From Sipunculus nudus (taxonomy: Eukaryota; Annelida; Sipuncula; Golfingiida; Sipunculidae): a DNA stretch of 64,000 bases. The notes beneath the pieces were generated by a model. That model searched no databases. It was not told the origin of the DNA and was given only the letters and a program-made list of their open reading frames with translations. Every line of letters starts with the position of its first letter. The stretch's first letter is position 1. Both the position numbers and the translations under genes were made by a program. Shown here one piece after another: positions 39,301 to 50,172 of this stretch. Where the stretch lies: the NCBI GenBank assembly GCA_026874595.1, contig CM049317.1:72932118-72996117 (forward strand), in the 5' to 3' direction.

Positions 39301-42300
39301 CTACCAAAGGTTATCATCCATAAACTAATTTTTGAATGGATGGGCCTTGTGACCCCAAAATCAAAAGGAAACTTCCTTTATTGGCAGATGCACAACTTGT
39401 AAAACGGAAGGTTTAGGGAGGAAAAATGGCTTAAAATACATCCATAATCTAGTTAAAGAAGCAGGTCCTCTTACCTTGACTTTCAGACTTAAAAATAAAA
39501 AGATTGTTAAATTACTGGATGGTCATATATAAGTCATGTTTGAGACCAATATGCCAGTCCAAACTGGAGTTATCATCTGGAAACAAATATGCGGACAGAT
39601 TGCCCCTGTGACCTTGACCTTTTACCTTGTGACCACAAAATCAGCCAGGGTCCTTTCCTATTGGCAGGTCAGCTATATGTGCAAGATGGAAGGTTTGGGA
39701 TAAAAAGTTTGACTTAAAATGGATCCACAATCTTTCTGAATTTGTGGGTCCTGTGACCTTGACCTTTGGCCTCATGACCCTAAGATCAATATAGTTCTTG
39801 CGTTAAAGGCCCCTTTGCACAGGACTGCCACCTTTGTGCCAACTTTGAGCGACTAAAAATGACCAGGACGCTCAATGGTCGCCTAACCCCTGAAAATCCT
39901 GTTTCTATATAACTGCTCTATAACTGTTTCAGCGATACTTGCGGGGCCCTAATACAAGGTTTCAAGACACAGATGAATCCAGTTGTAAATCTGATAGTAT
40001 AAATATAATTTGGCAGTCTGAAAATAAAGGAAAAATGCATAAAAATAGAAAATTACGGGTGGCACCACCAGTCTTAAGGAAATGAAGAAACCAATCATAA
40101 TCAATAAACACACCGGGTTGCAGGACACTTGATGAAACCACAGCTGAGAATTTGACATACTTGCTGTCACATTACAGTTTTTAAAACAGAAACAAATGTA
40201 AAAATTAGAATAAAATACAGGTGGTGCTACTCGTTTCCAGAAACCGACAACACAAGTCATGGTCAATATATACAAGGCAAGATTCAAGGCAATCCATGCA
40301 TTATATATCAAGACATTGGGTGTTTTGTATCACATTTTTAATTATTCGGGAGATGGGGGGGGGTGGGATTTACAAGCACCATCGGCCGGAGGATAAAGAT
40401 CACACTCACTTAATTCCAAGAAAAAAATTATTGAACTCCCTGGATGTACATTGAGAAGTGTCTAGGTCCAGATTTGTGCCCTGCTAACAGAAAGAAAGAC
40501 GACTGGACAGACGACGGACAAGGCGCCATACCTATATATCAGCAGACAGCTGAGCTAACAAAAACACATTGCTCTCCTAATAATGCATATCAAATTTATT
40601 ACGCTTGTCACCAAAATCATGCGGTCAACACAAATAACCAACAAATTATGCCTCTTATGAAAAAAACAAGCCGGTTTCAGAAAGTAAGTAATGTCAAAAT
40701 AAATAAAACCTGTTACCAAAACCACGCTGATACCAAATATAATCTATGTCGAAAAAATTAAACTCCTTTAATAGAAAAATCAATCTACTCGCCAAACATA
40801 TCTTGTGAACCAACACACCTATTACCAAAGCATCCCACCTGTCACCAAACACATTCACAGTCTTATCACAACTCTCTAATCCTTTATTTTTCTTTTATCA
40901 ATGGTATCCAGAATAAAAAAAGTCATTACTTTATAAGGTAAGTTTTAACTATCTGAGTAACTCATTTTATTTATCATTGTAATCTATATAATTAATACGC
41001 AATTGGGTTATTTTTTTCTAGACCATGGTTTACCTGCTTCCGCTCTGATTTGACTCTTCAAATTCGGTAGACGCTTCGTCGATGCGCTTTTCTAGGAAAA
41101 GTTTGTTTTCTTTTGCGGAATTATGCGCTATTAAGCTGAACAATTATTAATTTTAATATTTCCCCATTAGGTGCCCATATTTCTTTTGTAGTTTAAGGTC
41201 TTCCACGCCTGTAACGCTTTTTCAGAAGACGCTTCAGGGATTTTCCTACATTTTGAGCTCAGTGGCCTGTTAAGACCGTGGCCAGAGCGCATGTCCTGAA
41301 AAGGGCATTTTACGTGCAGTACGCGGGTACGCGGGTCCACCAAAATTTCTATTTATTCCCCGCTTCTATTGTTAAGCCTCTAAGGGAAGTTTCCTTCTCA
41401 AAAGGAAGTACAGGTATTTATTCCAAAGACCAAATGACTCCGCTTCAATGCGAGGGCTTTTCAGTTTGTTCAACACGGGAACTGAGTCAAATGATGTGAC
41501 CACCGATTGACAAACTATTTATGGGTTACAGGCATATTGATATTTCCACACTCGAAAGTATGTGTACAATGATATGTATTGTATTCCATGATATAATAGA
41601 TTCTGTGGTCGGAGCCTACGAACCCCTGTCAGAATCTACTAATTAGTCGTTTGTCCATACGTGCACGTTTCATGTAAAACATTGTCATGGTTCAGAAACA
41701 CGGGTTTACCCGAATGGGCAGCTTCTACGTGGGGACAAAGGAATAATCCTTTAAATTATTCCTTTGCGGAATTGTGATAATGACATTAAACAACACTATG
41801 TAAATTACATTTTGCGTTTATTTGCTGAAAGACAATGCAAAGAACCAAGGCTGAAATGGTTTCTTCGCTGAAAGCTTTCATCAAAGTATATCATCCTGCT
41901 TTCTTTTTTTCTTGGATAGTTGTCAATTTTGCATCAGACCTGCTTATTCTATGATAATTTACAATACTTAAACCAAAATATTTGATACTGTTGGAATATA
42001 TTTTCTGGGCCTATCTTTTTTTACATTGGCAGCTCTACGTTTCGCGTACAAGAGACTTAAACGACATATGCATCTGTTTACAAATAACGCTGGTGTATGT
42101 TAACATGCCTAAGACTATACCCTCAACTGACTACACTGAAAAAACATTGTTTCATGATGTCGCCTGGGATTCAATTAACACAAAGCATCTTTCATATAAT
42201 TCCACGGTAGAATGCTTCTTTATACAATTGGTATATCTACGATATTTCCCAAGCATTGAAGCTGTCGGACCTATGTTGTTTATTGAGAAAAAAACTTCTC

Positions 42301-43083
42301 ACTTAAAAATTTGTACACCTTGTTTATGCCTCACGTCTCTTTCCAAAATTATTTTTGTGGGGTTTCTGGAATAGAAATAATATAATTCTTTGTTGGTATT
42401 TTGCGTTGCTCCTGGAGAAATCTAGCACAAGTTATCTTTATATCATATAAGTGAAACCAATGAAAAAGTTCCTTAGAAACCCATAGGATTAAAATATGCC
42501 TCGTTTCGTCCCTATCAGCTCATTATAAAAATATTTATCAGATAGAGCCATGAATTTTCCAGGAATGCAACTAGTATGTATTAATGAAAAGTGGCACCCA
42601 TCATTACTAAATGGTATGGTGAAACTGGTTCGCAGAAACATGGATTCAATATACTACTCGTATTAATTTGATTCATGAAACAGCGTCAGTAGGTTTGTTC
42701 CCACATCAATGTACTAGTTACCACTATGTACCAATGTGTCTCATTTACTTAATACGTCTTTGTATTTCAGGGCTGAGATGATGGAGGTAAGCCGGTGCAT
42801 TAAAGAGATGCTAAAGGATTCAATGAATACCGAGAGTTGTCCTCGATTGTCTGTTCCTCAAAAATACAGAAGTCTCTATAGGAACGTTTACGAAAGTTCC
42901 TTTCGACTAGTTTGCACCGGTAGGCAATAATTTTTCAGACCTAATTATCTATCCTTTTATAGTAAACGTTTAAAAGATTCATCATTTTTGTTATTAATGT
43001 CCAGTAAAATTTAGTTACTTAAATAATCTGGATATAAAACCATGAGAACATATATTAGACATGTGTATGCTCATCCGATGGAA

Positions 43084-43125
<42 letters not shown>

Positions 43126-44672
43126 GAATTAATTCGGATACAAGTTACATCTGTCCCTCTCTCATCAGGTGGCAATTTATGATAAAAAATTGTTGTTTGG
43201 TCTAACTCCCTGACATTTTTTCTGTTATGTTTAGTTTGGATCAATGTAATGCAACATTAAGTACTTGTTCTATTTGTAATGAACTCTCACGGTTACCTAT
43301 ATATATTTTATACATTTTATATTTACCTGTATTTAGTTTTCTTCATCACATTTTCATATATACAAAGGATGCCCCGTCTCCACGGCCTTCATGACCTGTT
43401 ACGGTCAAAACGGCAGGGGTCAACAATGCGAGTAAGTTTGAACCCGGTTGCTTTAACGAGCTGACTAAGACTACGTTTTCACCCACTTTAGCTCAAACCA
43501 TGAAAATTACAGGTCTGATAAATGTATAACAAAACTGTTATTTTAATATATTCACGGCTCAATTGTTTCAATTGTATTTCTAGAGTTGTTTCTCTTAGTT
43601 CCACAGATGACAGATGAAGCACTTTTAGCAGATTAAGTTTGTAAGATAAACCCGCCAAAGCCAAAGTGTACACACTTGATTATATAAAGAAGTATAAATA
43701 GCCATGTTGATTCATTGTATATAGATGAACATTGTGTATTTGCACACTTTATAGGAACGTGCGAAGTGACGCCAAGGCCATTCGTTCTCTCTGCTGCATG
43801 CAAAGTTGCTACCGTGACGTCACTTCGCTGATTCCCATAAAAGTGTGCAAATAAACAGAGGGGAAGGGAATCTGGAGTGGCCAAGTGGTAAAGTCAACCG
43901 CCCGGAAATAGGTAGATCGTGGGTTCAATTCCCATCGTCAGTGAACCGACTTTTCTGTGTTTACCATTCCCACATGAATATATGTGTGTGTTTCCTTTAA
44001 TTCTGACCAGCCCAGAAACTGCAGAGTCCCTACTTGACCAACAAGCTGCCTGTGTGGTAGGACGACTGGAGAATGAACCGCTGTGCGAGGACCACATGGA
44101 GAACGTTGACTTAGTGAACGCAGCGTACAAAGAAATGAGTCTGGTGTCCCAAGCAGACTTCTGTGCTGCCAAGGGGAAAGCAAGTGAGTTAAGAGGAACG
44201 GGTGAACTCAATTATTCACGACAATGTATTGAGAACACAACTTTGATTTGCCCATAAGGATGGAGTCCTCACTTGCTAGTTGTTTAATTGCTGCTTATTC
44301 AATGATTGACGCATTTAAAAAAAAACTATTGCGTCGACGGCTAAACTTTGAATTGTTTGAATGTTTCTTGTCATAATGGCTTTTATGAAAGGATTATGTA
44401 TACAGGATGTACTCTCAATATGGTATAAAAGTAGGGCGCCTTTTTAAGATGTTAGATGGGATGTCTACAAGGTATATATATATACACTTGAGCATATATG
44501 TTATATCATTATTAACTTTTTTATTATAAATACATTAACCATGAAATTTTGGATACTGATTAAAACTAAAAAATAATTATTTGTTTTATTTCACACACTG
44601 ATTTTAATTTCAGGGAAGAAACGAAGCGCGCCGACCAGCAGATTGTGGCCTTTTCCGACCACGTATCATTAG
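36328..44672 (+). CDS. Secreted 12-cysteine, two-domain protein (six exons)
   Basis: Exons: 36328-36370, 38929-39034, 42771-42919, 43368-43431, 44011-44183, 44614-44672. Phases chain without error (1, 2, 1, 2, 1) to 594 nt, giving 197 residues and a TAG stop. The ATG has a strong context (gtcgccATGg). Residues 1-20 form a signal peptide (MGRIVMLVVIAVLS, then VGLTTA). The cysteines are C23, C29, C45, C59, C73, C98 and C101, C110, C120, C135, C146, C172: two six-Cys domains with similar spacing, each encoded by one exon pair. A furin-type RKKR (179-182) precedes a 15-residue tail. There are no transmembrane segments, so it is probably a disulfide-rich secreted protein. I do not recognise the family; resemblance to nematode DUF19-type cysteine domains is only a guess. 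Sequence-similar paralogous exons support real coding. Confidence 0.82.
37432..37671 (-). mobile_element. Degraded TRIM LTR remnants in block A
   Basis: 37560-37671 is a truncated minus-strand LTR of the tRNA-like type. It opens TGTTACGAAG, has an intact B box (GGTTCGACTCC on the minus strand) and is cut off after the A-box region. Just before it, two fragments (about 37432-37482 and 37494-37550) match the middle of the short B-type LTR of the 50173-51968 array. Confidence 0.7.
38118..38151. repeat. (AAT)n microsatellite
   Basis: An imperfect trinucleotide run at the end of the duplicated block. Confidence 0.85.
38929..39034 (+). CDS. Exon 2: first half of cysteine domain 1
   Basis: 106 nt, phase 1 to 2, between acceptor CACTTTTAAG and donor AG|GTACGT. 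Carries C23, C29 and C45. It finishes the signal peptide and probably contains the cleavage site (TTA|SDC). A 106-nt homologue lies on the minus strand at 56766-56871. Confidence 0.8.
39197..40565 (+). repeat. Dispersed repeat rich in TGACCT half-sites, copy 1
   Basis: Opens near GACCCATGGGCCTCGACTCTC and contains several degenerate units with GTGACCTTGACCTTT. It ends in a CAGACGACGGACAAGG-type tail. Its second half aligns with 46430-46915. It lies in intron 2 of the secreted-protein gene. No coding frame. Confidence 0.75.
42771..42919 (+). CDS. Exon 3: second half of cysteine domain 1
   Basis: 149 nt, phase 2 to 1, between acceptor TTTGTATTTCAG and donor CG|GTAGGC. Carries C59, C73 and C98. 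A homologue of exactly 149 nt lies at 56005-56153 on the minus strand. Confidence 0.85.
43089..43121. repeat. (TA)n microsatellite
   Basis: A dinucleotide run in intron 3. Confidence 0.95.
43368..43431 (+). CDS. Exon 4: first half of cysteine domain 2
   Basis: 64 nt, phase 1 to 2, between acceptor TATATACAAAG and donor GA|GTAAGT. Carries C101, C110 and C120. Homologues lie at 63696-63759 (64 nt) and 55470-55531 (62 nt) on the minus strand. Confidence 0.83.
43737..43853. mobile_element. Short hairpin MITE-like element (117 bp)
   Basis: The ends TATTTGCACAC (43737-43747) and GTGTGCAAATA (43843-43853) are exact reverse complements. Pairing continues imperfectly inward through CGAAGTGACG and CGTCACTTCG. 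It lies in intron 4 of the secreted-protein gene. Confidence 0.65.
43872..43945 (+). mobile_element. tRNA-like (Ser/Leu-type) sequence, probable SINE head
   Basis: A box TGGCCAAGTGG (43878-43888) fits consensus exactly. B box GGTTCAATTCC (43922-43932) fits the GGTTCRANTCC form. The T stem GTGGG/CCCAT pairs, but the acceptor strands do not, so it is a tRNA-derived element rather than a tRNA gene. It ends about 65 bases before exon 5. Confidence 0.6.
44011..44183 (+). CDS. Exon 5: second half of cysteine domain 2
   Basis: 173 nt, phase 2 to 1, between acceptor TTTAATTCTGACCAG and donor AA|GTGAGT. Carries C135, C146 and C172. The homologue at 63133-63291 keeps all three cysteines and most of the sequence around them. 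Confidence 0.85.
44614..44672 (+). CDS. Exon 6: RKKR cleavage site and C-terminal tail
   Basis: Follows acceptor GATTTTAATTTCAG. With the split codon it gives RKKR, then 15 residues (SAPTSRLWPFPTTYH), then TAG at 44670-44672. Homologous acceptors lie on the minus strand at 53017 and 62475, but neither preserves this tail. Confidence 0.75.
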
Positions 44673-44746
44673 AATTAAGGTCAAAGGCCATTCAGCGGAG
44701 CATCATGGATCGATCTACAACCATTTCAAAATTAATTCTATTTTGA

Positions 44747-44752
44747 AATAAA
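44747..44752 (+). promoter_or_regulatory. Poly(A) signal AATAAA for the secreted-protein gene
   Basis: A canonical hexamer 75 bases after the stop codon. The intervening untranslated region is recognisable in the minus-strand relatives near 52.9 kb and 62.4 kb. Confidence 0.6.
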
Positions 44753-45379
44753 TCGTGCGACCCTCGCCGCCGGTGTTCTTTTTATACTCTGATATTATAT
44801 TATACTCATTTTATATAAATCATGTATAACATGACGTATAAAAAACAAAAATAACGAACACGTATTATGGCACATTTTAAGTTAGCCTTGCCTTGGTTTT
44901 AGTATTTATACGTTTACTACTAAAATGATTTATATAAATTTTGATTCCATGTAGAGGTAATTTGGTGCCAGCTCTTATCACGTATCAATAAAATAGTCGT
45001 CCAGATGGCAGTACCTGTTCTTAGCTTTGCGACTCAGCAAAGTAAGTTTGATGGTTCTGTAAGTGGGAGGAATTATGTTTTAACCATTACATCAAATGGG
45101 CCAGTTTAATTTTGAGTGAGTCGATGCACCTTGGAAATGTGTTTCTTTCCTAATAATTATAGGAAACCCTCATTAAAACCATTTAACGTATGTATTTATA
45201 AACTTATTGAATCCTAGATGAAAGGATACCTTTTATACTGTATCTGATGGCTTCAAACAATTATATTTATAGCATGAAAAATCTGATCAAACTGAATAAC
45301 CGTTTAATTTATAAAGCTCTATCGGAATGCCTACAATTTATAATTCGGACTCTAAAGAAATGATGTTTAATGCGTAGAA
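44753..45379. other. Intergenic stretch downstream of the secreted-protein gene
   Basis: A short open piece starting ATGGCAGTACCTG (45005) ends at a strong donor (GTAAGT, about 45041). It could be a first exon, but no partner exon was found. Otherwise nothing is supported. Confidence 0.25.
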
Positions 45380-46920
45380 GGATAAGCAAACAAGGAGGCC
45401 CAAGGTTCTCGACGATCAGCTGAATTTGTCGACAACGATATTTTTTGAGGAAATGATTTCACAATGACGGTTCTGTCACCTTAACCAATGACCTTGTGAC
45501 TAAAAGAGCTGAGAACTTATTACCCTTGAACTTGCAGCGTTTAGATTATTTTAACAATTTTTAATAAAGACTGACTAGGTAACCTCAAGATCTACAGATT
45601 TCTTCCACTTTGGGCAAGTAAGCCATTTGTAAAAGATGGAAATTTTGGGATGAAAAATTTGATTTACCGTGAATCCACAATCATTTTCAAGATGTGGCTC
45701 CTATTACCTTCACCTTTGACCTCTGGACCCTGAAAATCAAAACGTTTCTTACTTGAGTGTTGGGTCATTAATAAAGCAAGTTTGAAGTCAATATGTCTAG
45801 CCTAAGCAGAATTATAAACCATAAACTAATTTGTAAATGGATGGGCACTGTGACCTTGACCTTTCACCCTATGACCTCAAATCGAAAAGAATCTTCCTCT
45901 TTTGGCAGGTGAGTAATATCGTGAAGAAAGTGATGAAAAGTTTGGCTTGAAATGCATACACATTCCTTTTAAAGAAAATATTCTTGTGACCTTGACCATT
46001 GGATCCCAGAATCGACAGAGTTCTTACTTTAGGGGTGAGCCATTTATCAGTTAAGTTTGAAACCAACATGTTAAACCAAATTGGAGTTAACATCTGGAAA
46101 CTAATTTGTGAACAGATGGTCCCTGTGACCTTGACCTTTGACCTTTTGACCCCAAATTAATTAATGCTCTCCCCATACTTGCATAATGTGCAAGATGGAA
46201 AGTTAGGGATTAAAAAATTTAGCTCAAATGCAGCCATAATCTTTAATTATGTGAACTTGACCTTTGATCTCATGATCCAAAAATCATACAGGTTCTTTCT
46301 TTTGGGGTGGGCCATATGTAAGTCATGTTTGAAATCTATATGTCAATCCAACCTGGAGTTATCATTTGGAACCAAATTTGTTTGCATGGAAGGATGGACA
46401 GACAGACAGACGAACGGACAGACAGGGTGATTACTATAGTGAATCCACTTGTGATCAATAAAGACACCAGGTTTTAGGACACTGGGTGGAATCAAAGATG
46501 AGAAACTAACATGACTGCTGTCATTTTATAGTAAAAATAGAAAAAAAATCGTAAAAATTAGAAAAAAGTACATATAGCGCCATCACTTTTCGGGAACTGG
46601 CAAAACTCATGTTTAATATTCAAGGCAAGATTCATAACAATCCATGTAATAATTATCAAGATATTGAAGGTTTTGTATCAAATTTTCGATTTTTCTCGAG
46701 GATACTTGCAAGCCCCATGTATAGCTCGGAGGATATAAGTCACAGTGACCTAATTTCAGGTTTCGTAAGAAGATCTTTTATCCCAAGATTTCTAGTTACA
46801 GACATCTCCGGTCAGCGGTTACGATTTGTGCCCTGCTAAAGGACGGCCGGATGGCAGGAGGGACGAAGGACAAAGGGACATACCTATACTTAGTTGACTA
46901 AGCTAAAATTGATGATTGTT
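45380..46920 (+). repeat. Dispersed repeat rich in TGACCT half-sites, copy 2
   Basis: The same family as 39197-40565. It includes 46126-46144, where three TGACCT half-sites follow with spacings of 0 and 1. Internal units contain AAGATGGAAR and TTGGGRTGAAAAATT. It ends with GGACAGACAG-type and GGACGAAGGACAAAGG tails. Confidence 0.75.
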
Positions 46921-49131
46921 ACCTTATGTCGTATGAAGGCAGTATTTGATGTATTAATGCATGATTTTGGATACGAGGGTTAAACTGTTTATCTTTTATT
47001 ATTATATACACGGTCCTGTGCATTTCACAGAAAATAAATGACAAATAAATTATGTTAATTACTATGCTTAAGGTATACACAGTTACGTACACTCACTCAA
47101 ATATTTGCTGCCCCATTATGTCACGAACTTGTCGGATTATTAGTCCCCAATTATGAAAATTATTCTGATTTTCCCTTTCATCACTGTAATACTATCGTGT
47201 ACAAAAACGCAAAACTTGAGCGTCAGCCAGTCTAAAATCTTTGTCTACACGTGATTAATATGACCTTCTGTGCACCATACAACCCGACATTTCAATATAA
47301 TAGTACCCGTTAGTCAAGTTAAACGCCCACCAGGGGGTCGCATATATATTTTTGCAAAGTGCATACAGACTATGCTACTTTCTTGAAGGTTTCACTGTAG
47401 GTGAAACATGCTACGTGATACTTCCTATGTAATAACAATAAGAGTAAGCAAATTGAAATGATAAGATATATAGCCAAAATAGAGACTGCTTAACTCTCAC
47501 AGCGAAATAAGCATATTGATAAGCTGATAAACCCGGTATAACGGGCTTTTTACCGGGGTTGGGGAGATATATTAACTGAGATGTGGAATGTTGGCTCATT
47601 TTTATTCTTAAAGTAAACAGAAAGTATAGGTTTTCAATGGGTTACTGTCTCAAAAAGATATATATAAATATTTTTTTTAATTTATTTTTGGGGCATACAG
47701 GTTTTCGATGATATTTGACTGGATTCAATCGTTGGACGTATAAAGATTAGGTTGATGTGAGGAACACATGAAAGATTTATTAAATTACATTGCAAGGAAA
47801 CTGTTCCTGAAGAAAGAACAGAAATATGCATACCTCTTAAGTAGCAGAAGCGGACCCAACAGGACTCCAAGCAGAGGGTCCGTATCCCATTTTCAGTCAC
47901 CGCAACCTTTTTTTCCATCGTATCAGACAAATTTTAGGCCTGAAACCCCGGCCACCATTCGAACCCACCACACCACCGTTCCTGAAATAAGGACCTTGAA
48001 TTAGGTTTTGTTATTAATCCTCCTGGGTTGAACTCTCCATTTCATAAAGCGAGAAACATGTGTTTTTCTTTTTTTATGACCACACAGGTGGATGTGACCG
48101 TCGTTCAAATGTAAGGCCAGACATGCTCAAATTCCTCACTGAAAGCAAGCGTTATTTATATGGACAATAGTACTTAATAGTGTTTGAGGTTGAGTGACCA
48201 CGATGCACGCATTCCGACCATTGCCGAAGGCAATTCGGCTGTGTTCGGTCTAACCTCCGTGCAAGTAAGTAAAAACGAATAAATCACTCAAATATATATG
48301 TACTTTAAAAATTATTTATTCTCATATCACCTGTGTCACTGCGGGAATAATACCCTTTAAAATGATGTATGGCACAGTAATATACACAACGCGGTTTTAG
48401 AGAATATTGCCAACAAACGTGAACCGAATTCCTTTTTTTAAGTACTTGATAAAACAATATTTTTTTGATAACACTTACGTTTTTCTCTTATCCCCTAGAT
48501 CGATGCCCACATGCAAATTGTAACATAACTCTCTTTGTTTCATAAAATTCAAAGTTCATTAATACAGGTAAGCAAACAGATAAGTAAATTAAAGGTCGCG
48601 TTATTAGATGATATCTGTTGCATAAATAAATAGTAAAAACAAACAAATTCTGGCTACAGGAAACTGTCAGTAAACTACAGGAATTGTCTTAAATCTTATT
48701 TTGAGCTTTATCTATAACGTTTTCATGCCATATGTATTTTTTATAACGAACATTTAACTTTCTTTTCCTAAACAGTATGTTAGAGGAACATCTGTACAAA
48801 TTTCAAATCTCCTGCACCACTGGAAGAATTGTCAAGCGCACATACGAACATATACTGTTATATCATTGTCATCCACCAGACAGTGGGATAAAAAAGGTGG
48901 GCAATGACCATGAATTATCGACATTATGGCATATATTTCCAAGAATGCCATCACAAGAAAGATTATTCAGTAAAATTACCCTTATGATTGTTGAGATAAC
49001 TACAACACAACCACCATTATGCTTTATTCGGAACATCATTATTGCCTCCCTTGGTTATATATATAGGATCGTCGACCCGGACTTTCTGCTGTATCCTGCT
49101 TGCTGAACAGACGAATAGCTACACAGTCGCT

Positions 49132-49174
49132 ATGGGACGGATCGTAATGCTAGTGGTTATTGCTGTGTTGTCAG
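49132..49174 (+). pseudogene. Duplicated signal-peptide exon, orphan
   Basis: Encodes the same 14 residues as exon 1 at 36328-36370. Its donor has gained one base (GTGAAG in place of GTGAGT), losing the +5 G. No plus-strand exon 2 follows; the matching exons lie inverted at 53.0-56.9 kb. It is most likely the broken start of a duplicated gene. Confidence 0.7.
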
Positions 49175-50172
49175 GTGAAGTGACACCGAAAAGTGCTGGT
49201 ATGGAATTGGAGGATAGAGACCTATATAACCGAAATATCTCTATCCTTATTGGTGTTGTGCTACAAGGAGACAGACTAACGCTGGCGTTTTCAAATTGTC
49301 TGAAAACCACTGATTAATGAAACGATTTAAGCTGCATATAAATGAATAATTATTTGCCTTCTTGAATACCTTGGTATATAATATGTTCACTGTAAACAGT
49401 GCTAAACTAATGGGTGGCAATAAAATACGTTTTGTATTGAAGACCGAGTGTTGGCACACTGATTACAATATAAAACTCTCTCGTCCTCTCAACACTAGTT
49501 AAAGTTGATATAGTCCCTTATATACTGGATGGACCCAGTTGTGTCGCTTAAGTATATACCGAGCAACCTTAATCTAGCGGATAGCGAAGCACATACAAAT
49601 GGTCTACACAGCACTCGTTCTGAGCACTTCTGACCCTGTGTGTTCGGTGCCTGTCCGGGTGAGGACCACCGGTTACACACGTAATTATTTCAGCCCACGA
49701 GGTACATGTATACATTTCAGCTGGGTTGGCCGGGAGGTTAGCAGTGATGATGTAACACATGCTCACAGCTGGCTGAAACAATCACGCCAGCTCATTCATT
49801 AGGACAGGCACTCGACACACAGGATCAGATGTATCCATTACGAGTGCTGTGAAGACTGTTTGTATGCGCTCCGTCGGCTAGATAAATGAAAGCAGTGGCC
49901 TGTGGCTCTGTATATACCACAAGGCCACAACTAGGTCTATATGCAGCAGAAAGTGTAAAAATTATAGCCCATACTAGTGGTAATGTGTTATAAACCGGCC
50001 TGTTCTGTAAGATTTGCGGGCATTATATAGAACACTCAGACCATTACAATTAGGCAATAACCAAATTCGTAATATATTATAAATTTTTCAACACAAGTAA
50101 CCGTGTAGAGTACGTCGCTCTATTTTCTCAAAGGACTCATGTCAATACTTCAAAAACGCCGGGCCCCCAGTT

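Noticed and set aside
36371-42770. Direct splicing of exon 1 to the exon at 42771
   Set aside because: Phases 1 and 2 do not join. The 106-nt exon at 38929-39034 has exactly the needed phases and a same-length homologue at 56766-56871.
44016-44183. An alternative exon 5 start at 44016 (after CCCAG)
   Set aside because: It gives phase 1, while exon 4 ends in phase 2. The acceptor ending at 44010 gives the required phase and a continuous frame.
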